Shown: one piece after another, positions 18,703 to 25,879 of the stretch
How the letters are laid out: each line of letters opens with the position of its first letter
How positions within the stretch are numbered: position 1 is the stretch's first letter
NCBI RefSeq assembly: GCF_016908195.1
Contig: NZ_JAFBDK010000027.1
Location: 1 to 32,878, forward strand
Direction of reading: 5' to 3'
DNA from: Jeotgalibacillus terrae
GTDB taxonomy: Bacteria > Bacillota > Bacilli > Bacillales > Jeotgalibacillaceae
Length of the DNA: 32,878 nt
Program-made: the position numbers and the translations under genes
The notes under the pieces: model-generated
What the model was told of the DNA's origin: nothing
The model's database searches: none
What the model saw: the letters and a program-made list of their open reading frames with translations, nothing else

Positions 18703-18770
18703 TGGATGAATATTTAAAATGTAAAGTTGCTGATATAAAGTCAGATCTTCAACGTTTAATAATCTAAAAA

Positions 18771-21149
18771 TTAGTTGCGCAGCGGCTTTCCTTTTACAAG
18801 CATGTGCTGCATACGCTGTTGTGATTTCGGCTGTTCGATCAGGCTCAGGAATGCTTCTCTTTCAAGCTGAAGCAGGTATTCTTCGTCTACTTCTGTGCTG
18901 TATGGAACTTTTCCGCCTGCAATGACATAAGCGAGTTTCTTCGCAATTTTTAAATCATGTTCAGAAATGAAACCTGACTGATACATAGACTGTGCACCGA
19001 GCAGCAGTGTTGCATATCCAGGTTCACCTGTAACAGGCACCTTTCTTTTCACAGGAGCTGAATAGTTTTCAGCCAGGTGAAGAACTGCCTGTTTTGCATC
19101 ATAGATCAGGTGATCACCGTTAACGCTGATTCCGTCTGATGCACTAAGGAAATTATTGTCTCTTGCTTCAGCAGCTGATGTTGACACTTTCGCCATTGCG
19201 ATCGTTTCAAACACTTTGTTAGCTACCTTCTGAAGGTCGAAGTCCACACCTTTTGGCAGGCTGTTATAGTAGTTCAGGTAAAGCTCTTTGTTCCCGCCGC
19301 CACCAGGGATCAGCCCGACACCAACTTCAACAAGTCCCATATACGTTTCAGCTGAAGCCTGGATATGGTCAGCCGGCAGACAGACTTCTGTTCCGCCGCC
19401 AAGCGTCATGCCAAATGGTGCTGCAACAACCGGGAATGAGCTGTATTTCAGCTTCATCATTGCCTGCTGGAAGTGTTTGACGACCATATCGATTTCAAAA
19501 ATATTGTCGTCCTGCGCTTCCATCAGAATCATCGCAAGGTTTGCACCGACACAGAAGTTTTTACCCTGGTTACCGATCACAAGCCCTTTATAATTTTTAG
19601 ACACTTCATCTACAGCAAAATTGATCATCTGGGTAATATCCATACCAATCGCATTGTTAGGTGATGTAAATTCAAGCAGCGCGACGCCGTCACCAAGATC
19701 GATCAGGCTTGCACCTGCGTTCTTCTTGATTACACCGTTCTTTTTCTTCAGACGCTTCAGGTTAATGACTTTCTCATTTACTTCGACAGGCTGATATTCT
19801 CCGTTATGATAGAAGAACTGATCACCATTTTCTTCTTTATAAAATGAGTCATGGCCATCTGCAATCATTTTTTCAACCCATTCAGGTACGGTGTACCCTT
19901 CAGCTTTCATGCGCTCAACTGATTTCGCTACGCCGATTGCATCCCATGTTTCAAATGGTCCTTTATCCCAGCCAAAGCCCCATTTCATCGCCTGATCAAT
20001 ATCTGTAATATTGTCCGCGATCTCACCTGTCAGCTCAGCTGAATAAACTAGTACCGGTGCAAGAATTGACCAGAGCAGCTCAGAAGCACGGTCTTTTCCA
20101 TACACAAGCGTCTTCATTTTTCCTGAGAAGCCTTTTTCCTGCTTCGCCATTTCAACAGATGCTGCTTTTAATTTGCCGCGCTCTTCATATTCGAGTGTTT
20201 CAGGGTTTAACTGAAGGATTGCTTTTCCTTCTTTTTTAAAGAATCCCTGGCCTGACTTACTTCCAAGCCAGCCGTTATCACGCATTTTCAGCATGAAGTC
20301 CGGTACTTCGAATACTTCTTTTTCCTGACCGTCAACCTGGTCATATACGTTTTTTGCCACGTGGATGAAAGTATCGAGTCCAACAACATCAAGCGTTCTA
20401 AACGTTGCACTTTTCGGGCGTCCGATCAGTGGCCCTGTGACAGAATCAACTTCGCCGACACTGTAACCGCCTTTTAGCATTTCTTTCACTGTGACTAACA
20501 GACCGTAAGTACCGATTCTGTTGGCGATAAAGTTCGGTGTATCCTTTGCGAAAACAACTCCTTTGCCAAGCGTATCTTCTCCAAATGTTTTCATGAACTG
20601 AACAACTTCCGGATCTGTTGACTGCGCCGGGATGACCTCAAGTAATTTCAGGTAACGAGGCGGGTTAAAGAAATGTGTGCCTAGGAAATGCTTTTGGAAA
20701 TCCTCAGATCTTCCTTCCGTCATTGCTTCTATTGAAATACCTGATGTATTCGAGCTGACAATGCTGCCAGGCTTTCTATATTGATCTACTTTTTCAAATA
20801 CCTTCTTTTTCACGTCGAGGTTTTCAACAACCACTTCAATAATCCAGTCAGCTTCTGCCAGCTGTTCCATATGATCGTCAAGATTTCCGGCTGTAATGAG
20901 TGCTGCATTAGACTTTGAAGAAAGTGGTGCGGGTTTTTGTTTGAATAATTTCTGAACAGCTCCCTGGCTCAGGCGATTTCTGACCTGCGGGCTTTCAAGT
21001 GTCAGCCCTTTCGCCTGCTCTGCTTCTGTCAATTCACTTGGCACGATGTCCAGTAGGAGTGACGGGATACCGATATTTGCAAGGTGGGCTGCAATGCCTG
21101 AGCCCATAACACCAGAGCCGATCACTGCTGCTTTTTGAATGTGTCTCAT
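18771..21149 (-). CDS. fadN: 3-hydroxyacyl-CoA dehydrogenase/enoyl-CoA hydratase FadN
   Basis: Bifunctional beta-oxidation enzyme of 792 aa with the dehydrogenase domain first. It has the NAD-binding GSGVMGSG (11-18), the catalytic His in THFFNPPRYLK and the FIANRIG segment, about 1-300. The crotonase-fold hydratase follows from about residue 480 (NFCVGANLAMI, the oxyanion Gly-rich GMTLGGGTE, and the acid in GLVEVGVGLIPGGGG). Domain order is the reverse of E. coli FadB, as in B. subtilis YusL. First gene of fadNAE. The leader carries a FadR box, and a cre site lies just upstream of the -35. Confidence 0.96.
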   Translation of the reverse strand: MRHIQKAAVIGSGVMGSGIAAHLANIGIPSLLLDIVPSELTEAEQAKGLTLESPQVRNRLSQGAVQKLFKQKPAPLSSKSNAALITAGNLDDHMEQLAEADWIIEVVVENLDVKKKVFEKVDQYRKPGSIVSSNTSGISIEAMTEGRSEDFQKHFLGTHFFNPPRYLKLLEVIPAQSTDPEVVQFMKTFGEDTLGKGVVFAKDTPNFIANRIGTYGLLVTVKEMLKGGYSVGEVDSVTGPLIGRPKSATFRTLDVVGLDTFIHVAKNVYDQVDGQEKEVFEVPDFMLKMRDNGWLGSKSGQGFFKKEGKAILQLNPETLEYEERGKLKAASVEMAKQEKGFSGKMKTLVYGKDRASELLWSILAPVLVYSAELTGEIADNITDIDQAMKWGFGWDKGPFETWDAIGVAKSVERMKAEGYTVPEWVEKMIADGHDSFYKEENGDQFFYHNGEYQPVEVNEKVINLKRLKKKNGVIKKNAGASLIDLGDGVALLEFTSPNNAIGMDITQMINFAVDEVSKNYKGLVIGNQGKNFCVGANLAMILMEAQDDNIFEIDMVVKHFQQAMMKLKYSSFPVVAAPFGMTLGGGTEVCLPADHIQASAETYMGLVEVGVGLIPGGGGNKELYLNYYNSLPKGVDFDLQKVANKVFETIAMAKVSTSAAEARDNNFLSASDGISVNGDHLIYDAKQAVLHLAENYSAPVKRKVPVTGEPGYATLLLGAQSMYQSGFISEHDLKIAKKLAYVIAGGKVPYSTEVDEEYLLQLEREAFLSLIEQPKSQQRMQHMLVKGKPLRN

Positions 21150-21186
21150 CTGTTAAAGATCCCCCTTTTAAACTGAATCCGTTTTT

Positions 21187-21204
21187 TGAATGAATACTCA
21201 TTCA
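21187..21204. promoter_or_regulatory. fadN: FadR operator upstream of fadN
   Basis: TGAATGAATACTCATTCA is an exact instance of the B. subtilis FadR (YsiA) box, TGAATGA-N4-TCATTCA. It lies in the leader 38-55 bp before the fadN start, so bound FadR would act as a roadblock. Long-chain acyl-CoA releases FadR in the known system. Confidence 0.93.
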
Positions 21205-21244
21205 TTTTACGGCAAAAAAATATAAGAAAATTCTCTACATTTCT

Positions 21245-21273
21245 ATCTTAATAAAGTTTTCAGAATAAAGCAA
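21245..21273 (-). promoter_or_regulatory. fadN: Promoter of fadNAE
   Basis: TTGCTT (21273-21268), 17-bp spacer, TAAGAT (21250-21245). It lies between the upstream cre site and the downstream FadR box. Confidence 0.6.
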
Positions 21274-21281
21274 CAGAAAAT

Positions 21282-21295
21282 TATAAGCGCTTTCA
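21282..21295. promoter_or_regulatory. cre (CcpA) site upstream of fadN
   Basis: TATAAGCGCTTTCA matches the catabolite-responsive consensus TGNAARCGNWWWCA at 13 of 14 positions. It lies just upstream of the -35 box. CcpA repression of the FadR regulon by glucose is known in B. subtilis. Confidence 0.75.
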
Positions 21296-21340
21296 TATGA
21301 ATTTTTGAAAGTTTGATTACAACTCAAAGAACCTGCTTCA

Positions 21341-21374
21341 AAAGAAAAGACTGAGACAAATTTGTCCCAGTCTT
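21341..21374 (-). terminator. Terminator of fadM
   Basis: Minus-strand arms 21374-21361 and 21360-21347 are complementary over 14 bp with one G-U, centred on AAATTT, followed by TTCTTTTG. It lies eight bases past the fadM stop. Confidence 0.85.
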
Positions 21375-21381
21375 CAGCACG

Positions 21382-22299
21382 TTATTTGCTGATAATCCCT
21401 TTAGCAACAAAAGCCACATTCTGTGGACGTTCTGCCAGGCGGCGCATGAAATAACCGTACCAGTCAGTGCCAAATGGCGTGTACACGCGCATTTTATAGC
21501 CCTGCTTGTGAAGCTCTCTCTGGCGCTCTTCACGGATACCATAAAGCATCTGAAATTCAAATTGATCCTTTGAGATTCCATGTTCTTCAACCAGCTTTAA
21601 TGTATAGTCGATGATTGCATCATCGTGTGTGGCAACTGCTGTATAGTTCCCGTTCAATAAGTGCATCTTAATAATTTTTTTGAAGTTTTCATCCACATCT
21701 CTTTTTTCAGGGAATGCGACTTCCGGTGATTCCTTATACGCTCCTTTTACAAGTCGGAGGTTAGGAGAATACTCATTGAGCATCTTGATATCCTCTTCAG
21801 TCCGGTAAAGGTAAGCCTGAATGACTGTTCCGATATTATTGTATTCCGATTTGAGCTGTGTAAAGACTGCAAGTGTTTTGCCGCAGCGCTCGTAATCTTC
21901 CATATCAATTGTGACAAATACGTTATGTTCAGTCGCCGCATCCAGGATTCTTCTCATATTTTCAAGGACGATCTCTTCAGACAGATCGAGTCCGAGTGAT
22001 GTCAATTTTAATGAAAGCTCTGAATCAAGGTTATTGAGTCCGATCGCGCGGACTGCATCAATGCATAGGTCAGTGATTTCTCCTGCCTCCTGCTCGTTAT
22101 CCACAAACTCACCAAGGCAATCAAGTGTGACACAAAGCCCTTCATCATTCAGTTCTTTGATTGTCTTCACTGCCTGTTCAACTGTTTCACCCGCTACAAA
22201 CCTGTTCGCACCAAACTTTAAACCATACTGTTTGGCTGCCTTTGTCATTGGCTTGTTCGAAGATAAAAATAAAAAGAAATCACGCATCACTTTTTCCAT
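21382..22299 (-). CDS. fadM: Proline dehydrogenase-like protein FadM (YusM)
   Basis: A FAD-dependent TIM-barrel protein of the proline dehydrogenase family, 305 aa, which would convert proline to pyrroline-5-carboxylate. It shows VTIDMEDYERC, QAYLYRTEEDI, LRLVKGAYKESPEVAFP, ATHDDAIIDYT, EFQMLYGIR and the C-terminal YGYFMRRLAERPQNVAF. GGGGG lies nine bases before ATG 22299. B. subtilis has the same gene beside fadNAE. The physiological link to fatty-acid oxidation is by location and regulation only. A possible cre site lies upstream at 22327-22340. Confidence 0.92.
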   Translation of the reverse strand: MEKVMRDFFLFLSSNKPMTKAAKQYGLKFGANRFVAGETVEQAVKTIKELNDEGLCVTLDCLGEFVDNEQEAGEITDLCIDAVRAIGLNNLDSELSLKLTSLGLDLSEEIVLENMRRILDAATEHNVFVTIDMEDYERCGKTLAVFTQLKSEYNNIGTVIQAYLYRTEEDIKMLNEYSPNLRLVKGAYKESPEVAFPEKRDVDENFKKIIKMHLLNGNYTAVATHDDAIIDYTLKLVEEHGISKDQFEFQMLYGIREERQRELHKQGYKMRVYTPFGTDWYGYFMRRLAERPQNVAFVAKGIISK

Positions 22300-22326
22300 G
22301 ATGACAAACCCCCTGAATCAAAAATT

Positions 22327-22340
22327 TGTAACCGCTTTCT
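22327..22340. promoter_or_regulatory. fadM: Possible cre site upstream of fadM
   Basis: On the minus strand AGAAAGCGGTTACA agrees with the cre consensus except at the first position (and at Y in the stricter form). It is 28 bp before the fadM start. Weaker than the fadN site. Confidence 0.45.
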
Positions 22341-22419
22341 ATTTTTCTAAAATAAGAAATCCTTTAGCGGACTAGCATAATCTTATCATGACAAGTTTCA
22401 TTTGAATACAAAAATCGAC

Positions 22420-22450
22420 GCATAATCTTTCCAATTCCTGCACATAGTAA
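22420..22450 (+). promoter_or_regulatory. Possible sporulation sigma promoter for coat genes
   Basis: GCATAA (22420) and CATAGTAA (22443-22450), separated by 17 bp, resemble a mother-cell SigE/SigK promoter (CATA-type -10) rather than a SigA one. The two downstream genes are coat-like, which fits. The match is partial. Confidence 0.3.
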
Positions 22451-22476
22451 TCAGGATGAAAAAGGAGGCGAAAATT

Positions 22477-22686
22477 ATGATGCAGCAACAACTGTCGACA
22501 AAGGATCTTCTTTATCTGAAGGATGTGCTTGAATGGAATCTGCTGGCTTCAAAGAAAGCTCATTTTGCGGCTTCCCAGTGCACGAATCCTCAGCTGAAAT
22601 CAATTCTTGAAACATGCTGTACAACACATAAGAATCACTATGAAAAAACATCTGCTTTTCTATCAGGTCAGCAGCAGGTCCAATAA
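22477..22686 (+). CDS. CotF-like spore coat protein
   Basis: A 69-aa protein of the coat F (ferritin-like helical) type, with LSTKDLLYLKDVLEWNLLASKKAHFAA, the clustered QCTNPQLKS turn and helix ending HKNHYEKTSAFL. It has three Cys, including a CC pair. ATG 22477 is used because the longer frame from 22456 would translate the GGAGGCG ribosome site. It is followed 19 bp later by a second CotF-like gene. Related to YusN of B. subtilis by position. Expression is probably mother-cell specific. Confidence 0.8.
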   Translation: MMQQQLSTKDLLYLKDVLEWNLLASKKAHFAASQCTNPQLKSILETCCTTHKNHYEKTSAFLSGQQQVQ

Positions 22687-22705
22687 TCAGTAAGGAGGAA
22701 TTCAT

Positions 22706-22996
22706 ATGCAGAACATTCAGCAAACCACGATGTCAGACAAAGACTGGGCAACTGATCTTCTTATACTGGAAAAACATATGACGCTCAGCTACAGCGTAGC
22801 AGCCAACGAAGCAAGTACAAATCAGTTATTTCAATTCCTGCAATCGCTTCACGATGAGACAGGCAGACAGCAGCACAACCTGTTTTCATTCATGCAGCAG
22901 CAAAACTGGTACTCACCCGCCCAGGAGACACCTGCCAATATTCAGCAGGCTGCCAGTCAGGCTCAGACAGATAAAAGCCAGCTTCCGGTTCATTAA
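22706..22996 (+). CDS. CotF-like spore coat protein, second gene
   Basis: The 96-aa protein has the coat F motif MSDKDWATDLLILEKHMTLSYSVAANEAST, the following amphipathic helix LFQFLQSLHDETGRQQHNLFSFM and the QQNWY end, then a Gln/Ala-rich tail. AAGGAGGAATTCAT precedes its ATG. It forms a pair with the 69-aa gene upstream and ends at a shared convergent terminator. Cys-free, unlike its neighbour. Confidence 0.85.
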   Translation: MQNIQQTTMSDKDWATDLLILEKHMTLSYSVAANEASTNQLFQFLQSLHDETGRQQHNLFSFMQQQNWYSPAQETPANIQQAASQAQTDKSQLPVH

Positions 22997-23001
22997 TGGA
23001 G

Positions 23002-23039
23002 ATAAAAGCCGAAAAGTCCAGTGACTTTTCGGCTTTTAT
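23002..23039. terminator. Convergent bidirectional terminator (coat genes/yusU)
   Basis: A perfect 17-bp stem (23002-23018 with 23023-23039) with a 4-nt loop, flanked by A/T on both sides. It serves the plus-strand coat genes and the minus-strand yusU. Confidence 0.93.
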
Positions 23040-23042
23040 TAT

Positions 23043-23297
23043 TCAGCTGTTATCGTCTTCTTTCTTTTCTTCTCTGACTGCTTTGTTTTTCTGCTGGATA
23101 TCCCGAACAATGCGCTTCATCTCTTCTTTCCCTTCAGGATAGAGACTGTTCCAGTGACGGGCAAGGGCCGGCATTGTTTTTGCGATATGATTGTATAGCA
23201 CATACATTTTAATTTCTTCAATTGATTGCTCGGATGTATCTCCTGTAAGCAGTTCTGCATATTTTTCAACCATTGCGTCCATTTTTTCATTCATCAT
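23043..23297 (-). CDS. yusU: YusU family protein (DUF2573)
   Basis: An 84-aa acidic helical protein with the family pattern MDAMVEKYAELLTG, MYVLYNHIAKTMPALARHWNSLYPEGK and a Lys/Glu-rich end. No function is known. B. subtilis yusU has the same position before yusV. A second ATG three bases downstream is equally possible. Confidence 0.85.
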   Translation of the reverse strand: MMNEKMDAMVEKYAELLTGDTSEQSIEEIKMYVLYNHIAKTMPALARHWNSLYPEGKEEMKRIVRDIQQKNKAVREEKKEDDNS

Positions 23298-23360
23298 TAT
23301 ACTTACATCCCTTCCCTGTTTTTATGTAGTTAATCGTATGATTTACAAATTTCGGTCATT

Positions 23361-23392
23361 AAATATAAAAACCGCCTTCAGCAGACGGTTTT
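23361..23392 (-). terminator. Terminator of yusV
   Basis: AAAACCGTC (23392-23384) pairs with GGCGGTTTT (23376-23368) with one G-U and a 7-nt loop, followed by TATATT. Starts five bases past the yusV stop. Confidence 0.8.
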
Positions 23393-23396
23393 GTGG

Positions 23397-24218
23397 TTAT
23401 GAGACTGCATCTGCAGTTTTTTTCGTTTGCTGGACGATGCATCGGCCTCTGCCATGCGGAATACATAAAGGTGTCCCGAATAGAGGATCTGTTGTGACCT
23501 GGCAGTTCATTTCAAAAACATGTCTGACCATATCACAGCTGATCACTTCTTCAGGTTTACCCTGCTGAAATACTTTTCTGTCTTTTACAGCAATTAGATT
23601 ATGTGCGTATCTGCACGCAAGATTTAAATCATGAAGCACCATCACGATTGTACGGTTTTCACGTTCATTTAATTCAAATAATAGATCCAGAATTTCAATC
23701 TGGTGTGTCATATCCAGGTAAGTTGTCGGTTCATCAAGCAGGATAAGATCTGTATCCTGTGCAAGTGTCATAGCGATCCATGCGCGCTGGCGCTGTCCAC
23801 CGGAGAGTTCATCAACGAATCTGTCCTGAAGCTCTGTCATGCCAGTTGAAGCGAGTGCTTTTTCAACGGCTTCCTCATCTTTTTTAGACCACTGTTTTAA
23901 GAAGCCCTGATAAGGATATCTTCCCTGCTTCACAAGCTGAAGTACGGTTAGACCTTCAGGCGCAACAGGTGACTGTGGTAAAATCGCCATTTCCTGCGCT
24001 ACTTTCCGCGAAGAATATTGATTAATCTCTTTTCCGTTCAGCAGTACATCTCCGTCATGCGGTTTCAGCAGACGGGCCATTGAACGCAGCAGTGTTGACT
24101 TGCCGCAGCCGTTCCCGCCGATCAGAACAGAAATTTCACCTTTTGGAATTGTCAGATCAAGCTCTTCTATAATAATGGAATCTCCATATCCAAGCGTTAA
24201 TGATTGAGTTTTTAACAT
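23397..24218 (-). CDS. yusV: Iron-siderophore ABC transporter ATP-binding protein YusV
   Basis: ATPase of the FecE/FhuC type, 273 aa. It has Walker A GGNGCGKST (34-42), Q-loop EMAILPQSP, signature LSGGQRQRAWIA, Walker B LILLDEPTTYLD and the H-loop VLHDLNLACRY. YusV is the shared ATPase used by several siderophore permeases in B. subtilis, which explains the lack of permease and binding-protein genes beside it. A Fur box lies 90 bp upstream, so it should be induced by iron starvation. Confidence 0.93.
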   Translation of the reverse strand: MLKTQSLTLGYGDSIIIEELDLTIPKGEISVLIGGNGCGKSTLLRSMARLLKPHDGDVLLNGKEINQYSSRKVAQEMAILPQSPVAPEGLTVLQLVKQGRYPYQGFLKQWSKKDEEAVEKALASTGMTELQDRFVDELSGGQRQRAWIAMTLAQDTDLILLDEPTTYLDMTHQIEILDLLFELNERENRTIVMVLHDLNLACRYAHNLIAVKDRKVFQQGKPEEVISCDMVRHVFEMNCQVTTDPLFGTPLCIPHGRGRCIVQQTKKTADAVS

Positions 24219-24272
24219 CTAATCCGATCTCCTTTAGCTTCCTTCGCAGACTTTTGTAACTGAGTTATCTTC

Positions 24273-24301
24273 AGTCTAGCTTGTTTTTCCGTATGAGTCA
24301 A
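24273..24301 (-). promoter_or_regulatory. yusV: Candidate promoter of yusV
   Basis: TTGACT (24301-24296), 17-bp spacer, TAGACT (24278-24273). The Fur box lies immediately upstream of the -35, so repression would need a bound Fur covering the -35 edge. A second promoter is also possible. Confidence 0.5.
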
Positions 24302-24307
24302 TGAGTT

Positions 24308-24322
24308 TGAGAATCATTATCA
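24308..24322. promoter_or_regulatory. Fur box between yusV and the thioredoxin-like gene
   Basis: TGAGAATCATTATCA matches the 7-1-7 Fur consensus TGATAATNATTATCA at all but one position. It sits in the divergent spacer and could affect either gene. The siderophore ATPase is the expected target. Confidence 0.88.
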
Positions 24323-24335
24323 TTAATTTTATACT

Positions 24336-24364
24336 TTGCGTTTTGTGATGAAAACTTTTATCAT
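24336..24364 (+). promoter_or_regulatory. Candidate promoter of the thioredoxin-like/HAD unit
   Basis: TTGCGT (24336-24341), 17-bp spacer, TATCAT (24359-24364). The predicted start of transcription would fall just before the ribosome site, giving a very short leader, which lowers confidence. Confidence 0.35.
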
Positions 24365-24384
24365 CTCATTATGGAGGGATGAAC

Positions 24385-24702
24385 ATGCAAGGAATTAAAA
24401 ATAATGATCAATTTAAAGAAACAGTAAATAAAGATGAGCCGGTAATCGTGAAATTCACTGCAGACTGGTGTCCGGATTGCCGGAGAATGGATATGTTTAT
24501 TGACGATATTATGGATACTTACAATCAATACGGCTGGTACGAGCTTAACCGTGATGAGCTGCCGGAAATTGCTGATGAACAGGAAGTGATGGGGATTCCG
24601 AGTCTTCTGATTTTCCAAAACGGTGAAAAGAAAGCTCACCTTCATTCAGCAAATGCCAAAAGCCCTGAACAGGTAAAAGAGTTCTTAGACGCTCAAAAAT
24701 AA
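24385..24702 (+). CDS. Thioredoxin-like protein (CPDC)
   Basis: A 105-aa cytosolic thioredoxin-fold protein with the redox motif C29-P-D-C32 in FTADWCPDCRRMD and the cis-Pro loop MGIPSLLIFQNGE. ATG 24385 lies six bases after GGAGGG, whereas ATG 24379 abuts it. The next gene, a HAD phosphatase, follows 19 bp later on the same strand. The substrate is unknown. Confidence 0.87.
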   Translation: MQGIKNNDQFKETVNKDEPVIVKFTADWCPDCRRMDMFIDDIMDTYNQYGWYELNRDELPEIADEQEVMGIPSLLIFQNGEKKAHLHSANAKSPEQVKEFLDAQK

Positions 24703-24721
24703 GCCAGAGGAGAGGTCCGCC

Positions 24722-25474
24722 ATGACAGCCAGAACGATTCACGTCAATGAAGTCCCTGTCTCAGCTTCAGTCATCGCATTTGATAAAGACGGTACGCTGT
24801 TTCAGGCAGAGCCATTTTGGAAAGCTTTGAATAAAGAGCGGAAAAAGCGTTTCGTCTCATTGACAGGCCTTCACCACGGCGAAGAATGGGACAGGATCAT
24901 GGGCGTCAATGAAACAGGAGTCGACCCGGCCGGACTGCTGGCTGTCGCAAGTGAAACGGAAGAAAAAACAGTCATTGCTGCACTCCTGTACAGACATACA
25001 CAAAAGCCATGGATTGAATCGCTCGCACTTGCAGAGAAGCTGCTTACCGACAGCAACGATTCTCTGAATATCGAAGAAGCATTCACACCTGTCCAGGGCG
25101 CAGCCAGTCTTTTAAATGATCTGAAACGGGCAGGATATATTATTGGCATCGCCACTTCAGACAACCGTAAGCGTACACTTGCCTGTCTTAATCTTCTCGG
25201 GTTTCATGACGCTGACTTTATCGTTACACCCGAAGACGTTAAGCATGGCAAGCCATCACCTGATATGCTTGAAAAAATATGTCGTGACTTTACCGTTCCA
25301 CATGACGAAGTGTTAATGATCGGGGACAGTACAGTTGATTGTATGATGGCCAAAGCTGCAGGATGTAAAAGTATTGGCGTGAATGAAAATGATGATATCA
25401 GAGAGGAACTTGCTTCGATATCGGACTTTACGCTGAATAGCGTGAATGACATATGTGTGAGTTGGGACTCATAG
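24722..25474 (+). CDS. HAD-family hydrolase
   Basis: A 250-aa HAD phosphatase. Motif I is FDKDGTLF (Asp nucleophile and acid two residues later), motif II Thr-Ser in GIATSDNRKRT, motif III Lys in EDVKHGKPSPDM, and motif IV GDSTVDCMMAKAAG. Between motifs I and II is a C1-type helical cap. This resembles phosphoglycolate phosphatases or beta-phosphoglucomutases, but the substrate cannot be told from the sequence. It is co-transcribed with a thioredoxin-like gene and followed by a strong terminator. Confidence 0.9.
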   Translation: MTARTIHVNEVPVSASVIAFDKDGTLFQAEPFWKALNKERKKRFVSLTGLHHGEEWDRIMGVNETGVDPAGLLAVASETEEKTVIAALLYRHTQKPWIESLALAEKLLTDSNDSLNIEEAFTPVQGAASLLNDLKRAGYIIGIATSDNRKRTLACLNLLGFHDADFIVTPEDVKHGKPSPDMLEKICRDFTVPHDEVLMIGDSTVDCMMAKAAGCKSIGVNENDDIREELASISDFTLNSVNDICVSWDS

Positions 25475-25485
25475 CGTATATGCAG

Positions 25486-25524
25486 ACCCGGAAAGTGTTC
25501 ATATTGAACCTTTCCGGGTTTTTG
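25486..25524 (+). terminator. Terminator of the thioredoxin-like/HAD unit
   Basis: Stem ACCCGGAAAG (25486-25495) with CTTTCCGGGT (25510-25519), an additional GTTC/GAAC pairing inside, then TTTTTG. Confidence 0.92.
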
Positions 25525-25593
25525 TTTTGGGGTGGCTGGGGACGGTGCCGCACCCATTTCATGCTTTTAAGAAATCAAAATACTTTATCCTAA

Positions 25594-25611
25594 GGGCACG
25601 GCGCAGTGCCC
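25594..25611. repeat. Short hairpin leading array B
   Basis: GGGCAC and GTGCCC with a 6-nt loop. It stands directly before the degenerate tandem array, with no T-run. Confidence 0.4.
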
Positions 25612-25615
25612 GGAT

Positions 25616-25763
25616 GTCGCATATCGCTCAGCGAAAGTCGTATTCAGCTGCTCGAAGGTCTGATACACCCGGGTTGGCGGTCGCATTGTCGCCGGGGAAG
25701 GTCGTATGAGCACAAGCGAGTGTCGTATCTGCACAAGTGGGCGTGGCGTAGATCCGGGTCTAC
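25616..25763. repeat. Degenerate 21-bp tandem array B
   Basis: Seven units begin at 25616, 25637, 25658, 25680, 25701, 25722 and 25743. Most open with GTCGTAT or a close form, followed by a variable GC-rich half (for example GAGCACAAGCGAGT). Unit lengths are 21-22 bp. Units 5 and 6 are the closest pair. The array fills the gap between the HAD gene and the RND exporter. Low-complexity frames across it are not taken as genes. Confidence 0.75.
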
Positions 25764-25879
25764 GCTCCCCCCTCCTCTGCTTCCAAAACAAAAAACACAT
25801 CCCGGCACCTTCATTCTTGACACAACTGTCGGTTTTGTGAAAAAGTTAGTCTATCAACAGAACAATTGGAGGTGCAACC

